Below, piece after piece: positions 32,717 to 43,611 of a stretch of DNA of 64,000 bases. Positions within the stretch are counted from its first letter, which is position 1. Each line of letters opens with the position of its first letter. Source of the stretch: Athripsodes cinereus. Its lineage: Eukaryota > Arthropoda > Insecta > Trichoptera > Leptoceridae. The position numbers and the translations under genes are program-made. The notes beneath the pieces were generated by a model, which had not been told where the DNA came from, did not search any database, and saw only the letters and a program-made list of their open reading frames with translations. The stretch covers positions 5,022,001 to 5,086,000 of the forward strand of contig OX388313.1 of NCBI GenBank assembly GCA_947579605.1, read 5' to 3'.

Positions 32717-34455
32717 AAAAAAATTATCCATAAGAAACTATTCTTATCCCTCGCCATCCACACATAAAAAACAACACAATTACTTACAATTAACCACCGA
32801 TTCAAAAATACCCTCATCTGGGTACATCACAGGTACGGTAGGTACTCACACAATTACAAATTTAAATACATTTACAAATTTATATAATTACCCATTTCTT
32901 TCTCAAATTCACCCATTATCTCAATTTCAATATAGACAAGCAATTGCGCAATCAACAACGAAACATTAACTGATAGGTATGTAGTTACACAGGGTCTTCT
33001 CATTCACAATACAGACACCTCATGGCGTTCTTCAGGCAGTATTGGCACACTTCATAATCTCCCTCTCTTACCTCTTCGATCAGCCATCTCGCATGATCCG
33101 ATCTATCTTTTCTCTTAACATCTACACATAATCATATTTCACAGGGCCTTTTTACTAATTCTCCCCTCGTTACCTCTCCCTTTCTACACAGTGCCTCAAC
33201 AACATACCTCTCGCTCACACCATCTTTCTCTTTCACGCTTCTCCGCCGTATTGCAAACACACCCTTTCATGTATCACCATACATACCTACTCAACTCCCA
33301 CGCAACAGACTGTCTTCCCGCGATTTTCCTTACAAAAAAAAAACGCGCACTTTTACACTCCACGTGCTTCTATTTTCCCGCGCACTCAATATCGCGCCCT
33401 TTTTTCCCATACATTTACAAAACAACAAAACGTATGTAACTATCCACATATACATTTTTATTAACAACACACCTCTCCTTAAACATTACACATTAAATAA
33501 CAAAAATTCAACTCTTCCACATAATTAAAGTAACAATTTAAACTATTTTTTTTCCGCACATTTTCAACAGTTTTAAATACAACACGTATAAATTTACTTT
33601 CGAGTACCTACCTACCTCAATACCTACCAAATTAAAATATTATTAAATACAATCCCAAACTGAGCGCCAGGTTATTTTTAAGCGAAACAACCAAACTTAT
33701 CAAAATATAAAACCTACGATAAACATACATACAAACTATACAATATACAATAGCCCCCCCTGTTCCTACTGTGGGTACGTAGTTTTTATACAACTTCCAT
33801 GAGCCATCATTATTTATCAATTTACACATTAATTCATAAAACAATTCCTGCTTTCCCTGATCTCAATAATATTTACAATTTCATCAAAACATATAACCAA
33901 AGTGGTGACTTCTATTATCTCATACCATCCTAAGTAGGTATTCCTTTCCTGGGACTGACTAAACACCCTTATTTAGCCCGACATGGTTTCTCTAACCAAA
34001 TATCACTTGTCCCATACTGAATAACCTAACTTTTAATTACTCTACAGTGTACGCGATCCTGGGGACCTGATTAATCTCCACTTGATTAATCCGCCAATCG
34101 ATAATTACTACCGATCAACACTTGGTTCCCTCATTCGGATCTCCGACAACTGTCCATCATTGCCAGCTACCACAATGCTGTATACAACAGTTTCTATCAA
34201 AACCCCATAGCATTTAATATCACAATTTTATTTACAATAATATTATATACATATGTACATATCTACGCTAATTGAATTGACCTACCTAAAATTAAAAAAA
34301 AATCTGTTATACCTAGAACTTATCTAAGGCGCCTTATTTCTATACAACCTATAACTATTTGAAACAAAAAATCTATACCTAATTATTTACAACTTAAACA
34401 AAATTACACACTTAAAAAAAAATAACCTAGTCTATTTACACCACATCTGTAGTAA

Positions 34456-34542
34456 TTTTTCGATTTCCCGCCTTTTACGGGACACACAAAAATATACTGA
34501 AAAAAAAGTGGGGGCAATATTCATCCGCCGTAAACCCCACGG
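34456..34542 (-). repeat. SINE head-like module inside LTR element
   Basis: TTTTTCGATTTCCCGCC, TTTTACGGGACACACAAAAA, GTGGGGGCAATATTCATC, CCCCACGG align in order with the head of the TAG-tailed SINE at 60718-60803. No SINE core or tail is attached. Confidence 0.5.
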
Positions 34543-34789
34543 CTTTTTTCTACATACACTAAACTAATTTTTCCATGGCGCAAAAGACATACTGATTATG
34601 TTACCAACCATTTCAAAACAATCTTACATCATCGCCAAACAACAAGCAATATGCCAACCAACAAAAAATATTCAATAAATTTACAATAAAACTCTTTCTC
34701 CTTTCCAACACCTCGTCTCTCAGGGATATAAACCGTGGGTCCGTTTAAGTGATTATACACCCTTTGGGGGGTGTATTTTTTCACTTAGT

Positions 34790-34811
34790 GCCCCATTTGT
34801 TGGGAGCCAAA
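34790..34811 (-). promoter_or_regulatory. Primer-binding site of the LTR element
   Basis: Minus strand TGGCTCCCAACAAATGGGGC a few bases inside the 5' LTR. A TGG start followed by GCxCCCAAC...GGGGC resembles lysine-tRNA-type sites of insect retroelements but with several differences, so the primer tRNA is uncertain. Confidence 0.6.
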
Positions 34812-34813
34812 AT

Positions 34814-36345
34814 TGACAAGGCCTTCTTTGCTGGAAAGGAGGTAAAGAGTACACAGCAGACAGCAGCAATAAAAAAAATATATACAAATATTTAAAGCAA
34901 AAAGTAAGGTGAGAAGCTTTCTTTGGCATATTACTTGGATGTGAGGCGGATGATGAAAAACACAAAATTTATTTATACATTTATTATTAAAAAAATATAA
35001 CACATAAATGTAAAAAAATTTCAATAATTAAAGATTAAAATTAAAATCATTTGCCTAATCTAAAATCTAATCCTATATAAAAAAAAATGCACACCTTTAT
35101 CAATAAATTGTCTTTCCCTTTACACAAATAACAGTCCTTTCACTACTTCATTTTATTATTAATCAATTGTGTATATCACCAAAAAAAATAACCAAGCACA
35201 CGAGACTCACTCACGTAGACTGCTCCCCGAAGATCGTTCTGCCTGGGGCACTCAGGCAGACGCAATCCATCCCTCGAGGACATCCTGGCATGTAGCCTTC
35301 AGGATGAAGCGGTTCCAAGGCCAGCGGCTGCCACCCCAAGGAAGGTCTGCACCATGCGTCCAAGGCCGTTGGCGGGACAGCACGGCGTCCAGTCTCCGCT
35401 CGCTGCTAGCAGCAGCGAGCCAGCACGACGTCCTCCCCGGACGTCTGGTGGAGTGGTCGACCTGCTTCTACGGATGCCTGACGGGAAGTCTTGTGGAACC
35501 CGGCGTCCTGGGCGGGAAACCGCGGGGTCCCATCTTGCTGGCTCCGCCACACAAGGGCGGGAGCAACGCTCTCCATGGAGGCCTGGCGGGTAGTGTCCTA
35601 GCCTGTATCCGATCTATCGCATCCTCGCGTCCTAGTATCGGTGGTGACACATGTGTTGCAAGGCCTTTGTTGTTTCATTCAAACAATATCCTTCACCCGG
35701 GCCATACCACTTACTAGCTAGTATGCCCGGGGACTTTACTCGGTGACGCTTGGCAACTATTCCGCGCGATCACACATAGGTATCATTATATTGTTTTTAA
35801 ATTCGTGTCCATTTCACCACACTGTTAATATTTTATATTTCTCCCCATTATAAGTACAACTCAAAGAAAAACAAACTATCCTAAAAACAACCTATGTAGC
35901 TAAGTTACCTATCTAGAACTTACATACTAGTTACAATTTCATGATGGTGTATGTCTGTAGGTATATACACTCGTGTAGGCAGTATTTCATATCTCACTCG
36001 ATATTCTACCTACCCACAAGAGCGTTCACATCGAAGTTATAATGAACATACCAACAGACACACACCCTAAATACAATCTATTATTATGTGTGGATAGCGA
36101 CTGTCCATGAGATAATACTAAAACACTTGGACTACGTGGAATATTCCATTCTTAACACATGTTGTCCGGTTTGGGTCTGAAAGCGGATCGGCAGATACCT
36201 GCTATCCCCGAAGACATCGCAAAGATGCGCGATTTTTGAATTCTTAATTATTATTATTACTTAAAAATATGACAATCTTACAATTTATATTTAAAAAATA
36301 TTCAGGATAATTTTTTTATCAGGAGCTAAATTTCCACCCGTAACA
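34814..36345 (-). repeat. 5' LTR (right copy)
   Basis: Same length and, by eye, same sequence as the left copy. In element orientation starts TGTTACGGGTGG and ends CTTGTCA. The element's promoter should lie here; I could not single out a TATA or initiator with confidence. Confidence 0.9.
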
Positions 36346-36349
36346 ACCT

Positions 36350-36837
36350 TTCCTCACAAAAGTATTAAACTAGAAATATAACTCACGCATAGATAAACCG
36401 ATTTCAGATACGAAAATAAAAACAGCCTTTTAATTTAATGTCAATACTGTATAGGTACACAATATAACTTGTTACATCACCTCAACAATAAAACGCATTA
36501 TTTCTATAGAATCACCTACAACCGTTATAGTAAACAACACTATGAAAAAACATAAGCACTGGTTGCTTTGCTACTTGCAGCAGCTAAATCACTTCCTCGC
36601 ATGATCCATATTTGATCTTGTCCAGAACCTTACAAGGCTATTCCAGATAGATTATGGTGACAACTTCTCCATATTAGTTACTATAGCAATAATATTATTC
36701 TCTTAAGTGCATTCCGTACTATGGCATTGAACTTCATGATGATGAGAAGATTATTAAGGTTGAATGTACATTATTGTGCAAATATATTTTGCCTTCAAGT
36801 TAAATTGTATTACAATTATAGAATTTTCGTTTATATT
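36350..36837. other. AT-rich unassigned stretch
   Basis: Nothing recognised after the target duplicate. Confidence 0.35.
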
Positions 36838-37200
36838 TATTCATTCATTCATCGCCCTCAACGCTCCTCTCGGGAGCACAGGGCAGAAACCAGCCTCCTC
36901 CATTCAGAGCGTCTCCGTGCCAATTGCGTCACCTCCCTCCACGACATTCCTTGCGCTCTGATATCGTTGTCATAGGAACGGTGTATTGTGAAAGAGGGAC
37001 GCCCGGGCCGACGGAACCCCTGCGGACGGAAGAACAGTGCTCTTTTTAGCCAACTATCATTAGGCATTCTCAAAACATGTCCCAGCCAGGACCATTGTCT
37101 CTCATGTATTACGGAGATTACAGGTCTCTGCTGGGTGCGCCGGCGCACAGCATCATTTGTAACATGTTCATACCATTTGACATCCAAAATCCTTCTAATA
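36838..37200 (-). pseudogene. LINE ORF2 C-terminus with (ATGA)n tail
   Basis: The minus-strand frame 37187-36858 (109 codons) reads VKWYEHVTNDAVRRRTQQ, WSWLGHVLRMPNDSWLKRAL, GFRRPGRPSFTIHRS, then MSWREVTQLARRRSEWRRLV, SALCSREER, stop. WLGHVLRM, RPGRP and the W...A..R..WR..V end are hallmarks of RTE-type LINE C-termini. The tail is GATGAATGAATGAAT. The frame is intact but contains only the last part of ORF2; upstream RT and endonuclease are absent. Confidence 0.8.
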
Positions 37201-37319
37201 CATCATAAATATCTCTGGTTATTTATCTACTAAGTTTCTGATCACACCTTCTGTGAGATTGGATATTTGAACTATTTTGTAAACCCAAACGAAATGCACG
37301 CTTCTTTATTAACTATTTG

Positions 37320-37428
37320 TAAATTCTTTGTTGACACAGGGAAGTTGGCTTGCATGTTTGTTACATGTTGTTGGTCTGCTGGCTACCACACTTGTGAAAT
37401 ATGCCGTGATTGTATAGTAATAGTAGAA
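37320..37428 (+). repeat. TAG-tailed SINE, 3' part
   Basis: TTGTTGACACAGGGAAGTTG, GCTTGCATGTTTGTTACATG, CTGCTGGCTACCACACTTGT, then GCCGTGATTGTATAGTAATAG. Tail of about three imperfect TAG units. Confidence 0.7.
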
Positions 37429-37692
37429 TTTTCACGGATTACTAGGAGATAACGACTCTTGAGATATCCGGGTGTGAGAGGTGGATCTCTCTTCGATGAT
37501 AAAATAATGGGTCTCCTACTCCTTTACATATGATTGTAAATGGTAGTGTTTTAGTTCGCATCGGTTTGTTGAAAAAAAACGGCGCCATTGCATTCAAATA
37601 GCCCTGTGTAATTAGATTGTGTTAAATAAAGTTTTATGTTAAATTACTTCAATATAAAATAATAAAGTATGAAAAAAAAAAATTAACATTTA
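37429..37692. other. AT-rich spacer between SINE copies
   Basis: Nothing recognised. Confidence 0.3.
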
Positions 37693-37840
37693 ACATCTAA
37701 CATCTTCCATCCATCGATGAGATATGCCACTCATCCCAAATGTCTTATTTTTTTATCGGCATGTAGAGGTTAACTTGCATGTATACTACAAGGATTTCAT
37801 TGGCTACCCCACTTATGGTATATTTAGTCATAAAACATGA
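37693..37840 (+). repeat. TAG-tailed SINE, decayed
   Basis: CATCGATGAGATATGCCACT, CATCCCAAATGTCTT, TCGGCATGTAGAGG, CTTGCATGTATACTACAAGG, GGCTACCCCACTTATGG: core in correct order, tail lost. Confidence 0.6.
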
Positions 37841-38480
37841 GTTTTTTTTTTCACTGCATATTATCACTGCATTTCCTGTTAGTGAGGTAGTCTGTGAACT
37901 AAATTAATGTTATCAACATACTATGTTCACGTCGCTTCTAAAATATATTAAACACTGAATTTTAATTACAATTAAGTCTATCGCTCATTCCGGTAGACAC
38001 CTTGAAGTTCTCAAGCAAAAAACCTCCCAAAAAGCTTATTTATATTCTAAAGTAAGTTAAGTAAGTTCAGAAACAAATAAAAAAGTTGAATGAAGTTAAT
38101 TACTTAGAATTTAAATTTATTTGAATGTAGGTTGCCTTAGCGGAAATTGCATTTTGTATTTCTCTGGATTTAAGCAACAAACTTGTTTAAATCCAGTTTC
38201 CTCATTATATTGTTGAAAGAATGTTTGCTCGTAAGGACAAGTATCTGCTTTCTAATTTATATCTTTTAATTAACAATGCTGTCTTTTAATCCGTGAGATT
38301 GCTTTGATTACATTTTTATATATAACACCAATTTGATTAATAAATTTTCTTTTTTATGCATATTTGAAAGATAGAATTAGTGTAGAGGTTATTATTTTTT
38401 ATCTAACCAAACTCTCTCATTTAGGTCTCTATAGTGCAACAAAATATTTAAAATGGGTGATTTATACTTTGTAAAGCTCA
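37841..38480. other. AT-rich unassigned stretch
   Basis: Nothing recognised. A CACTTGTTTAAATCC / GGATTTAAGCAACAAACTTG pair near 38165-38205 is a short palindrome. Confidence 0.3.
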
Positions 38481-38484
38481 TTAA

Positions 38485-39163
38485 GGGGCCCCTTTAGCAA
38501 AAACGATAAAACAATCAATTTTCAACAAGTTTGGTACACAAACTCTCAAAACTTGTTGACCCTACGAACATTTTTATTTGATATAATATGTAAACAAATA
38601 TTAATTTCCAATATCAAACTTTAACTTAAAAAAAAAACCTCGATTTTAGCTTCATAGTATTCGTTTATAAAAAAGCATATTTCTAAAAATCGAATTTGGG
38701 GGTGTGTTTGGTACATACATAAATGCACGAGAATCCTAGAAATTTCCATATATTTATTTTAATATTGAGAATATGTAGATAGTTATTACAATTATAGAAC
38801 AAAAAAAACTATTTTTTTTCTGTTTTTTTCATGGATATTGACCGACTATAAAAAAAATTTTTTGATAAAATTTCTCATATTTTGAAACCAAAAATCACCA
38901 CATGAACTCAATTTTTTATATAATAAAAAATATAGGTATATATTTTACATATAATTTGTATTTTGATATAACAAAGAGTACCTAAATAGATCTCGTCAGT
39001 CTGCGATTTATTTATTTTTTAGTAAAAAACTAATATTGGTAATAAATATTTGATTTTTTATTTTATCAAATCAATATGTTTGCAAGGGTCAACAAGTTTT
39101 GGCAGTTTTTCTATCAAATTTGTTGTAAATAGAAAATTTTACCGTTTTTGCTAAACAGGGCCC
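38485..39163. mobile_element. Long-inverted-repeat element with GGGCCC ends, sister of 17941-18855
   Basis: Bounded by TTAA on both sides (38481-38484, 39164-39167). Left end GGGGCCCCTTTAGCAAAAAC and right end (complemented) GGGCCCTGTTTAGCAAAAAC are inverted repeats, extended inward by AACTTGTTGACCCT on both sides. The interior is the reverse complement of the interior at 18055-18700 (shared TTTGCAAGGGTCAACAAGTT, GACTGACGAGAT). No coding capacity. TTAA suggests piggyBac-type insertion, but no transposase is present to confirm. Confidence 0.65.
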
Positions 39164-39167
39164 TTAA

Positions 39168-40871
39168 TTTAATGGTCGGTTGCAATAATTTATCTATCCA
39201 TTACTATCAGTTGAATACTATTTTATAGAAAATATTTGAACTAATAATTATTATGAAAAGATAATTATCGGAATCGATCGTAAGAGAATCTATGGAAAAC
39301 ATTATACAAAGAAACAAAACAGTTTCTCCGTTTTTTCTCACTATTTCTATACATCATTAAATGCAATATTTTCAATTGAACATTAATTATTCATATTACA
39401 TACATATTATTGACTTTTGTAAATTGGAACAACCAGATATTACTAATAAACAAAGAAGAGACAAATAAACTAAGCTACGTGTTTATACATCGTATTGTTT
39501 ATAGACTATGAAAACATTCCCATAGAAAAAATATATCGCTTTCGTTTTGCCGACTGTTTTGTTTTCTTTTCTTTTATTTCACCGAATATACCAGAGGTTA
39601 TTATTAGTACATAAAGTAGATATTATTCTTAGTTCTTTTACAAAAGGGAACATCACCTATGAAAATATTGGTTTAAGTTTGTTTTATCTTTTTAATAAGT
39701 ACGATAATAGAATATCGAAGTTTGGATTAAGTATGTATGTTGATAAATTTATCCGAGTTTAAACAACTGAAATAAATAAAAAAACTGTTTTTTAATGATA
39801 ATATGCCGACTGGTGTAATGGAATATTTTTGAAAAGAATACCAAACTCTAATATTTAAATTTCTGTGCTTTTTGACCTTATCAGTTTTTGGTGCTCTTAT
39901 TATGAAAAATATAAATAAAATAATCTGAAAGCAGTAAAAAGCTTCTCTATGAATGGTTTGAATAGAAGATTCAATTCAACCTGGACGAACCATTAATGAC
40001 GATGTCATAACGTTAGGAATACCTAGGATGAAGGTAGCTCTGTAAATGCAGCCTCGTTCTCAATTGAGGAAGTTCATTCGAGCTTTTTACGTCTGAGAGG
40101 AACGTGCAAAGAAGAATAAATAGACTGTTTTTATCTTATTGCGCATCGGTATTTTCAAGTATCTTAGCATTCTGATAGACATTTATATAATTATAAAGAA
40201 ATCAACTTTAACTGAAAGCCTATTTAAGGTTTCACTCAGATATTTATTTATAGCTTTCTTTTCTATTTATACAATGGAAGTAGAGTTTGCAAGAAAAGTG
40301 AAGTATTGAAAAATATAAATTTATTTTTCAATATAAGATTATTTGTATATTTTGCTCTATTGTATGTCCAAAAACCCTAGCACTATCACTATAATATTGT
40401 ACTGGAACACTATTTAGTGTTCCTATATATCATACTTGTATGTAAAGTAACAGTTTACAAGTCACCGCTCACTCATTAGTAACACATGTTGTTTTGTTTA
40501 CACAATAACGCCAACTTACTCTCAAAGTCTTAAGTACCGTATATATCTAGTCCTAGTATATTGTAGGAAATAAAACTATAAGAGCAGTAGCATTTTGAAA
40601 TTACGATTATGAAACATGGAAAACATCAGTAATCTTTTTACATAATCTGGCACGTCGTAAAATTATACATATTAAAACTACTATTTTTTTCAACGGATAT
40701 AACAATTTAATTTTAAACAATGGATAATGCAATAATACAATTAATGATTAACATCACCAATTAAAGTATCCAATATTTGAAAGATTTAACAGCACAATAT
40801 TCTTAAAATAATAATTGTAAGAGGTAATGAAGGAAGAGAGAAAGGGAATACAGATTAGTTTTATTATTACT
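39168..40871. other. Long AT-rich stretch with no recognised feature
   Basis: About 1.7 kb. Small frames (for example 39547-39762) show no recognisable domain. Confidence 0.35.
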
Positions 40872-40980
40872 ATACCATAGACGACTGGCAGTCCATTGCT
40901 CAGGATAGAAAGGCTTGGAGACCTATTGTTTCGGAGGCAAAGGTCCAACAAGGGCTGTTCGGCCATCGGAAGTAAGTAAG
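40872..40980 (+). pseudogene. LINE ORF2 C-terminus with (AGTA)n tail
   Basis: Plus-strand reading DDWQSIAQDRKAWRPIVSEA, KVQQGLFGHRK, stop, tail AGTAAGTAAGTA. The W..IAQDR..WR..V..A block is the end of many RTE-like ORF2 proteins. Directly abuts a SINE. Confidence 0.6.
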
Positions 40981-41105
40981 TATTACTATACCATCACGGC
41001 ATATCCTACAAGTGGGGTTTTCAGCGGACTAACTGCATGTAATAAATATGCATATTGTCCTCTCCGTTCTATTAAAAAATATAAGACATTCAAAATAGGT
41101 ATGGG
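40981..41105 (-). repeat. TAG-tailed SINE, minus strand, partial
   Basis: TACTATACCATCACGGCATA, CCTACAAGTGGGG, CTGCATGTAATAAATATGCA, TTGTCCTCTCCGTTC, AAGACATTCAAAATAGG follow the family in minus orientation; no head. Confidence 0.7.
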
Positions 41106-41350
41106 AATAGAATCTCAACCTGAAGATTGGGTTAGTTGGAAGAGATCGCGCCTTTGCGATAAACTCGCCCTCTGTATATTGATTGTATTTAATTTGAATG
41201 TATACCTTTTCATTAATTGTATCGGCATTTACTTTGTAACACTTCATTTTAAATTATCAAATAAAATAAAATAAATATTTATTATTTTTGTTTCGTGTTA
41301 CTGTTGAGTAAGACTAACGCACGACCGGTTTCGCGGACTCGTTTTCGTTT

Positions 41351-41845
41351 TCAACGAAAACGAAACTATTTCCCGACATAATTCGACCAGCCTTCTACAC
41401 GAACAACAAACTTGCCAACTTATTAGCCAACTCTAAATCAAAGACGGACATTCTAAAGAAAAGCGGGGTGTACGAAATTAAATGTGGGGATTGTAATAAA
41501 GTATATATAGGACAGACGTTTAGGAACTTAAAAACTAGAATTGACGAGCACCGACGATGTATTACCAACAACAACTTCTCTGAATTTGCAAACCATATAA
41601 TAGAAACTGACCACTCCTTTAGCAACCATAGTTTAAAATTATTACATACACACACATACCGACCAACTTTGACAGCACTGGAAGCAATAGAAATTAATAA
41701 AAATAATAACTCGACTAAAACAGCTATTAATAATAATAATCTTCCGAATTCATCTCCCTTACTACAACTATTCCCCATCTCATATTCCAAGAACTCCACG
41801 CCTGAAACCAACACGATCCCGCCTACCCCTACACCCTCACTGTAA
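41351..41845 (+). CDS. PLE ORF 3' portion: GIY-YIG endonuclease domain
   Basis: The open frame enters from the left arm without a clear initiator and ends at TAA 41845. LANSKSKTDILKKSG leads into VYEIKCGDCNKVYIGQT, which fits the GIY-YIG pattern as found in PLEs (x-Y-x-I-x-C-x-x-C-x-x-x-Y-I-G-x-T, with the CxxC typical of Penelope). The catalytic arginine region follows as LKTRIDEHRR, and FANHIIETDH resembles the later part of the domain. The last 50 residues are low complexity, rich in N, T, P and S. In PLEs this domain makes the nick for target-primed insertion. The usual PLE protein has an RT domain before it; here that part is absent. A GTG at 41468 has been suggested by frame alone but is inside the domain, so I do not take it as a start. 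The frame is intact to the stop. Confidence 0.8.
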   Translation, partial: STKTKLFPDIIRPAFYTNNKLANLLANSKSKTDILKKSGVYEIKCGDCNKVYIGQTFRNLKTRIDEHRRCITNNNFSEFANHIIETDHSFSNHSLKLLHTHTYRPTLTALEAIEINKNNNSTKTAINNNNLPNSSPLLQLFPISYSKNSTPETNTIPPTPTPSL

Positions 41846-41893
41846 ACCCTAACGAACTTTTGTATTTGTTTTGTTTTAATTCAGTATAGATCA

Positions 41894-41936
41894 GCACCTG
41901 ATGATGCGAACTCGGAGTCCGCGAAACCGGTCGTGC
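41894..41936 (+). ncRNA. Hammerhead ribozyme core of the PLE (family P)
   Basis: Stem I GCAC (41894-41897) pairs with GTGC (41933-41936). CTGATGA 41898-41904, an extra T, stem II GCG/CGC plus ACT/AGT around loop CGG with one A.C mismatch. GAAA 41923-41926, CCGG palindromic stem III, then UC (41931-41932) as the cleavage context. All helices and core bases are present apart from the extra U. The left arm has the 3' half of the core only. Confidence 0.7.
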
Positions 41937-42089
41937 GTTAGTCTTACTCAACAGTAACACGAAACAAAAATAATAAATATTTATTTTATTTTATTTGATA
42001 ATTTGAATGTATACCTTTTATGTAATTGTTTTTTATCAATGTACAGTAAAGAATGAATTAATAAATAAAATAAATAAATAAGATCAAAC

Positions 42090-42376
42090 CGAAATCTCAT
42101 ATTTTAACGAAAGTAAAACAATTATACCTTCATATTATAATTTAACATCGTACCTACAAAATACCAGTGATGGGATGGGTGGATGATAAAATAACAGTGA
42201 TTAATATTTTTAGCGAGCGCTGTACTCAATCTGAATATTAAAACGAAATCAAAAATTATAACGAAAGTAAAACAATTATACCTACATATTATAATTTAAC
42301 ATCGTACCTACAAAATACCAGTGATGGGATGGGTGGATGATAAAATAACAGTGATTAATATTTCTAGCGAGCGCTA
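42090..42376. repeat. Tandem duplication, 154-bp unit, two copies
   Basis: AACGAAAGTAAAACAATTAT begins at about 42106 and again at 42260; both continue through ACATCGTACCTACAAAATAC, GATGGGATGGGTGGATGATA and GCGAGCGCT. The two copies differ at only a few bases, so the duplication is recent. Confidence 0.85.
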
Positions 42377-42721
42377 TTATACTGCTACCAAGTTTCTTTA
42401 TTATTCATAATATTTCCAACATGCTGCCGTTACAGTGAGTGTTAGAGGGTACTAACTGTCTAAGCCTGCTACCATCATACATACATACGTGTATCACAGT
42501 AATGGTGTACCTATGTATTGTGCTTTAATATTGAAACTTGTAAATATCACAGTATGTACAACCATATTATTAATTTGAAAAATATCTTTCATTTCCCGTG
42601 ATTTGGTATAATCATTTTTCTCTTTTCGTACCAATATAAAATAAAGACTATCAGGATAGATGCCACGCCTCATCGCTGAATCGAAGGTGTCTGGTGCGTA
42701 ATATTTTACGAATAAAAATAT
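42377..42721. other. AT-rich unassigned stretch
   Basis: A short stretch near 42661-42695 (GCCACGCCTCATCGCTGAATCG) looks like the SINE core in minus orientation. Otherwise nothing. Confidence 0.35.
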
Positions 42722-42952
42722 CTAATAATAATAAAGTTTCTGAACACAGCTGATATTTCAGGCACAATGCTGGTATTTTGAACCCGCGTTTTGAGCCTAA
42801 CCCTTTGATATCCTGTATATCTGAATAGGTGATTTTTTCCCGGCATTAGACTGTTACGTTTTTGTGTTACCATGACTGATCATAATATGAAGACTTATCT
42901 GGTTGTATAATGCTGAGAAGTGTGAATGGCTATTCTGCCGCCACGTTAAAAA
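42722..42952 (+). repeat. Dispersed ~360-bp repeat, copy 3, 5'-truncated
   Basis: Matches the last 230 bases of the copies at 14045 and 20257, ends TTCTGCCGCCACGTTAAAAA. Truncation at the 5' side with shared 3' end is the retroposon pattern. Confidence 0.7.
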
Positions 42953-43611
42953 AAATAAAACTGTTGGTATCCAAATAATATGTAGTGTACAAGTACATTT
43001 ATACAGAGAGTACCAAAAGTAGTATTCCATATATCGAATCAATACATTGATGTTCATTTATTATGATTGAAGAAATACTTTTGAGTGAATTATTAAATAA
43101 ATATAAAAAAAATAATCCGAGGACTCCACAATTGGTTATATAAAAAATCAAATAAAGTAAATAAGAAGCTGTACCTAGTTTAAAAATAAGAATTTGTATG
43201 CACAAATATATTTAGACGCCCCAGTTTAAATGACAAATTGGTATCAATTTAAATATATCTAGTCACAATATAACAAGTTCTATATTCCCTACCACCTAAT
43301 TAGTTTTCACACAAACCTCCTACGCGACACATGAAACAAAACAAAACAAATTACTTAAGACAGAAATTTATTGCTTTGTTTTCAATCAACTACCTATTAT
43401 AATTAAGGCGGCGTCTAGAACAAGAAACTATGCGCTCTTTTTTCGAAGAATTTAATAATGTATTTTCCTGTCCAAGTAGATTTTCATTGAAATACTCGTA
43501 TTTTGTTTTGTTACTCCAATTCAGCATACCAGTTATATATTTCATTACTTTATTTTAATGGGTTGATTTTAATTTTCTGGCAAATATTTTTACTTTGTTC
43601 ATTCATTCATT
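42953..43611. other. AT-rich unassigned stretch
   Basis: Nothing recognised. Confidence 0.35.

Larger units (their letters stand above)
32698..34813 (-). other. Internal region of LTR element, non-coding
   Basis: No frame over about 85 codons on either strand and no retroviral motifs. Markedly C-rich, G-poor on the plus strand (A/C-rich), unlike the flanks. Contains a segment (34456-34542) similar to the head of the TAG-tailed SINE. Confidence 0.75.
31166..36345 (-). mobile_element. Non-autonomous LTR retrotransposon (LARD-like), minus strand
   Basis: Two 1532-bp direct repeats (31166-32697 and 34814-36345, offset 3648) enclose a 2.1-kb interior. LTR ends are TG...CA. The 4-bp target duplication ACCT flanks the whole (31162-31165, 36346-36349). 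Orientation is fixed by a primer-binding site just inside the right LTR and a purine tract just inside the left one, both on the minus strand. The interior has no gag, protease, RT, RNase H or integrase frame, so it depends on proteins from another element (inference). The LTRs look identical by eye, which suggests recent insertion. Superfamily cannot be read without coding sequence; a 4-bp duplication allows Ty3/Gypsy or BEL/Pao. Confidence 0.88.
41211..41998 (+). mobile_element. Penelope-like retroelement (PLE), truncated, family P
   Basis: An insertion of 788 bp flanked by a 21-bp target duplication within a known LINE end. Its outer parts are inverted repeats of each other (41251-41340 and 41912-41998; both contain GCACGACCGGTTTCGCGGAC or its complement). 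Inside is a frame for a GIY-YIG endonuclease. Inverted terminal arms, GIY-YIG and a hammerhead are the combination known for PLEs. The reverse transcriptase domain is missing, so the copy is not autonomous. Confidence 0.85.
41128..42085 (+). repeat. CR1/Jockey-type LINE 3' end interrupted by a PLE
   Basis: Left part 41128-41210 has the TTGGAAGAGATCGCGC / GCGATAAACTCGCC hairpin and the start of the UTR. Right part 41999-42085 continues with ACAGTAAAGAATGAATTAAT and AATAAATA repeats. Compare the unbroken copy at 58270-58410. The join carries a 21-bp duplication (41190-41210 and 41999-42019). Confidence 0.75.

Noticed and set aside
41122..41140. CCTGAAGATTGG as a hammerhead
   Set aside because: Only a partial core; it joins a SINE end to a LINE hairpin.
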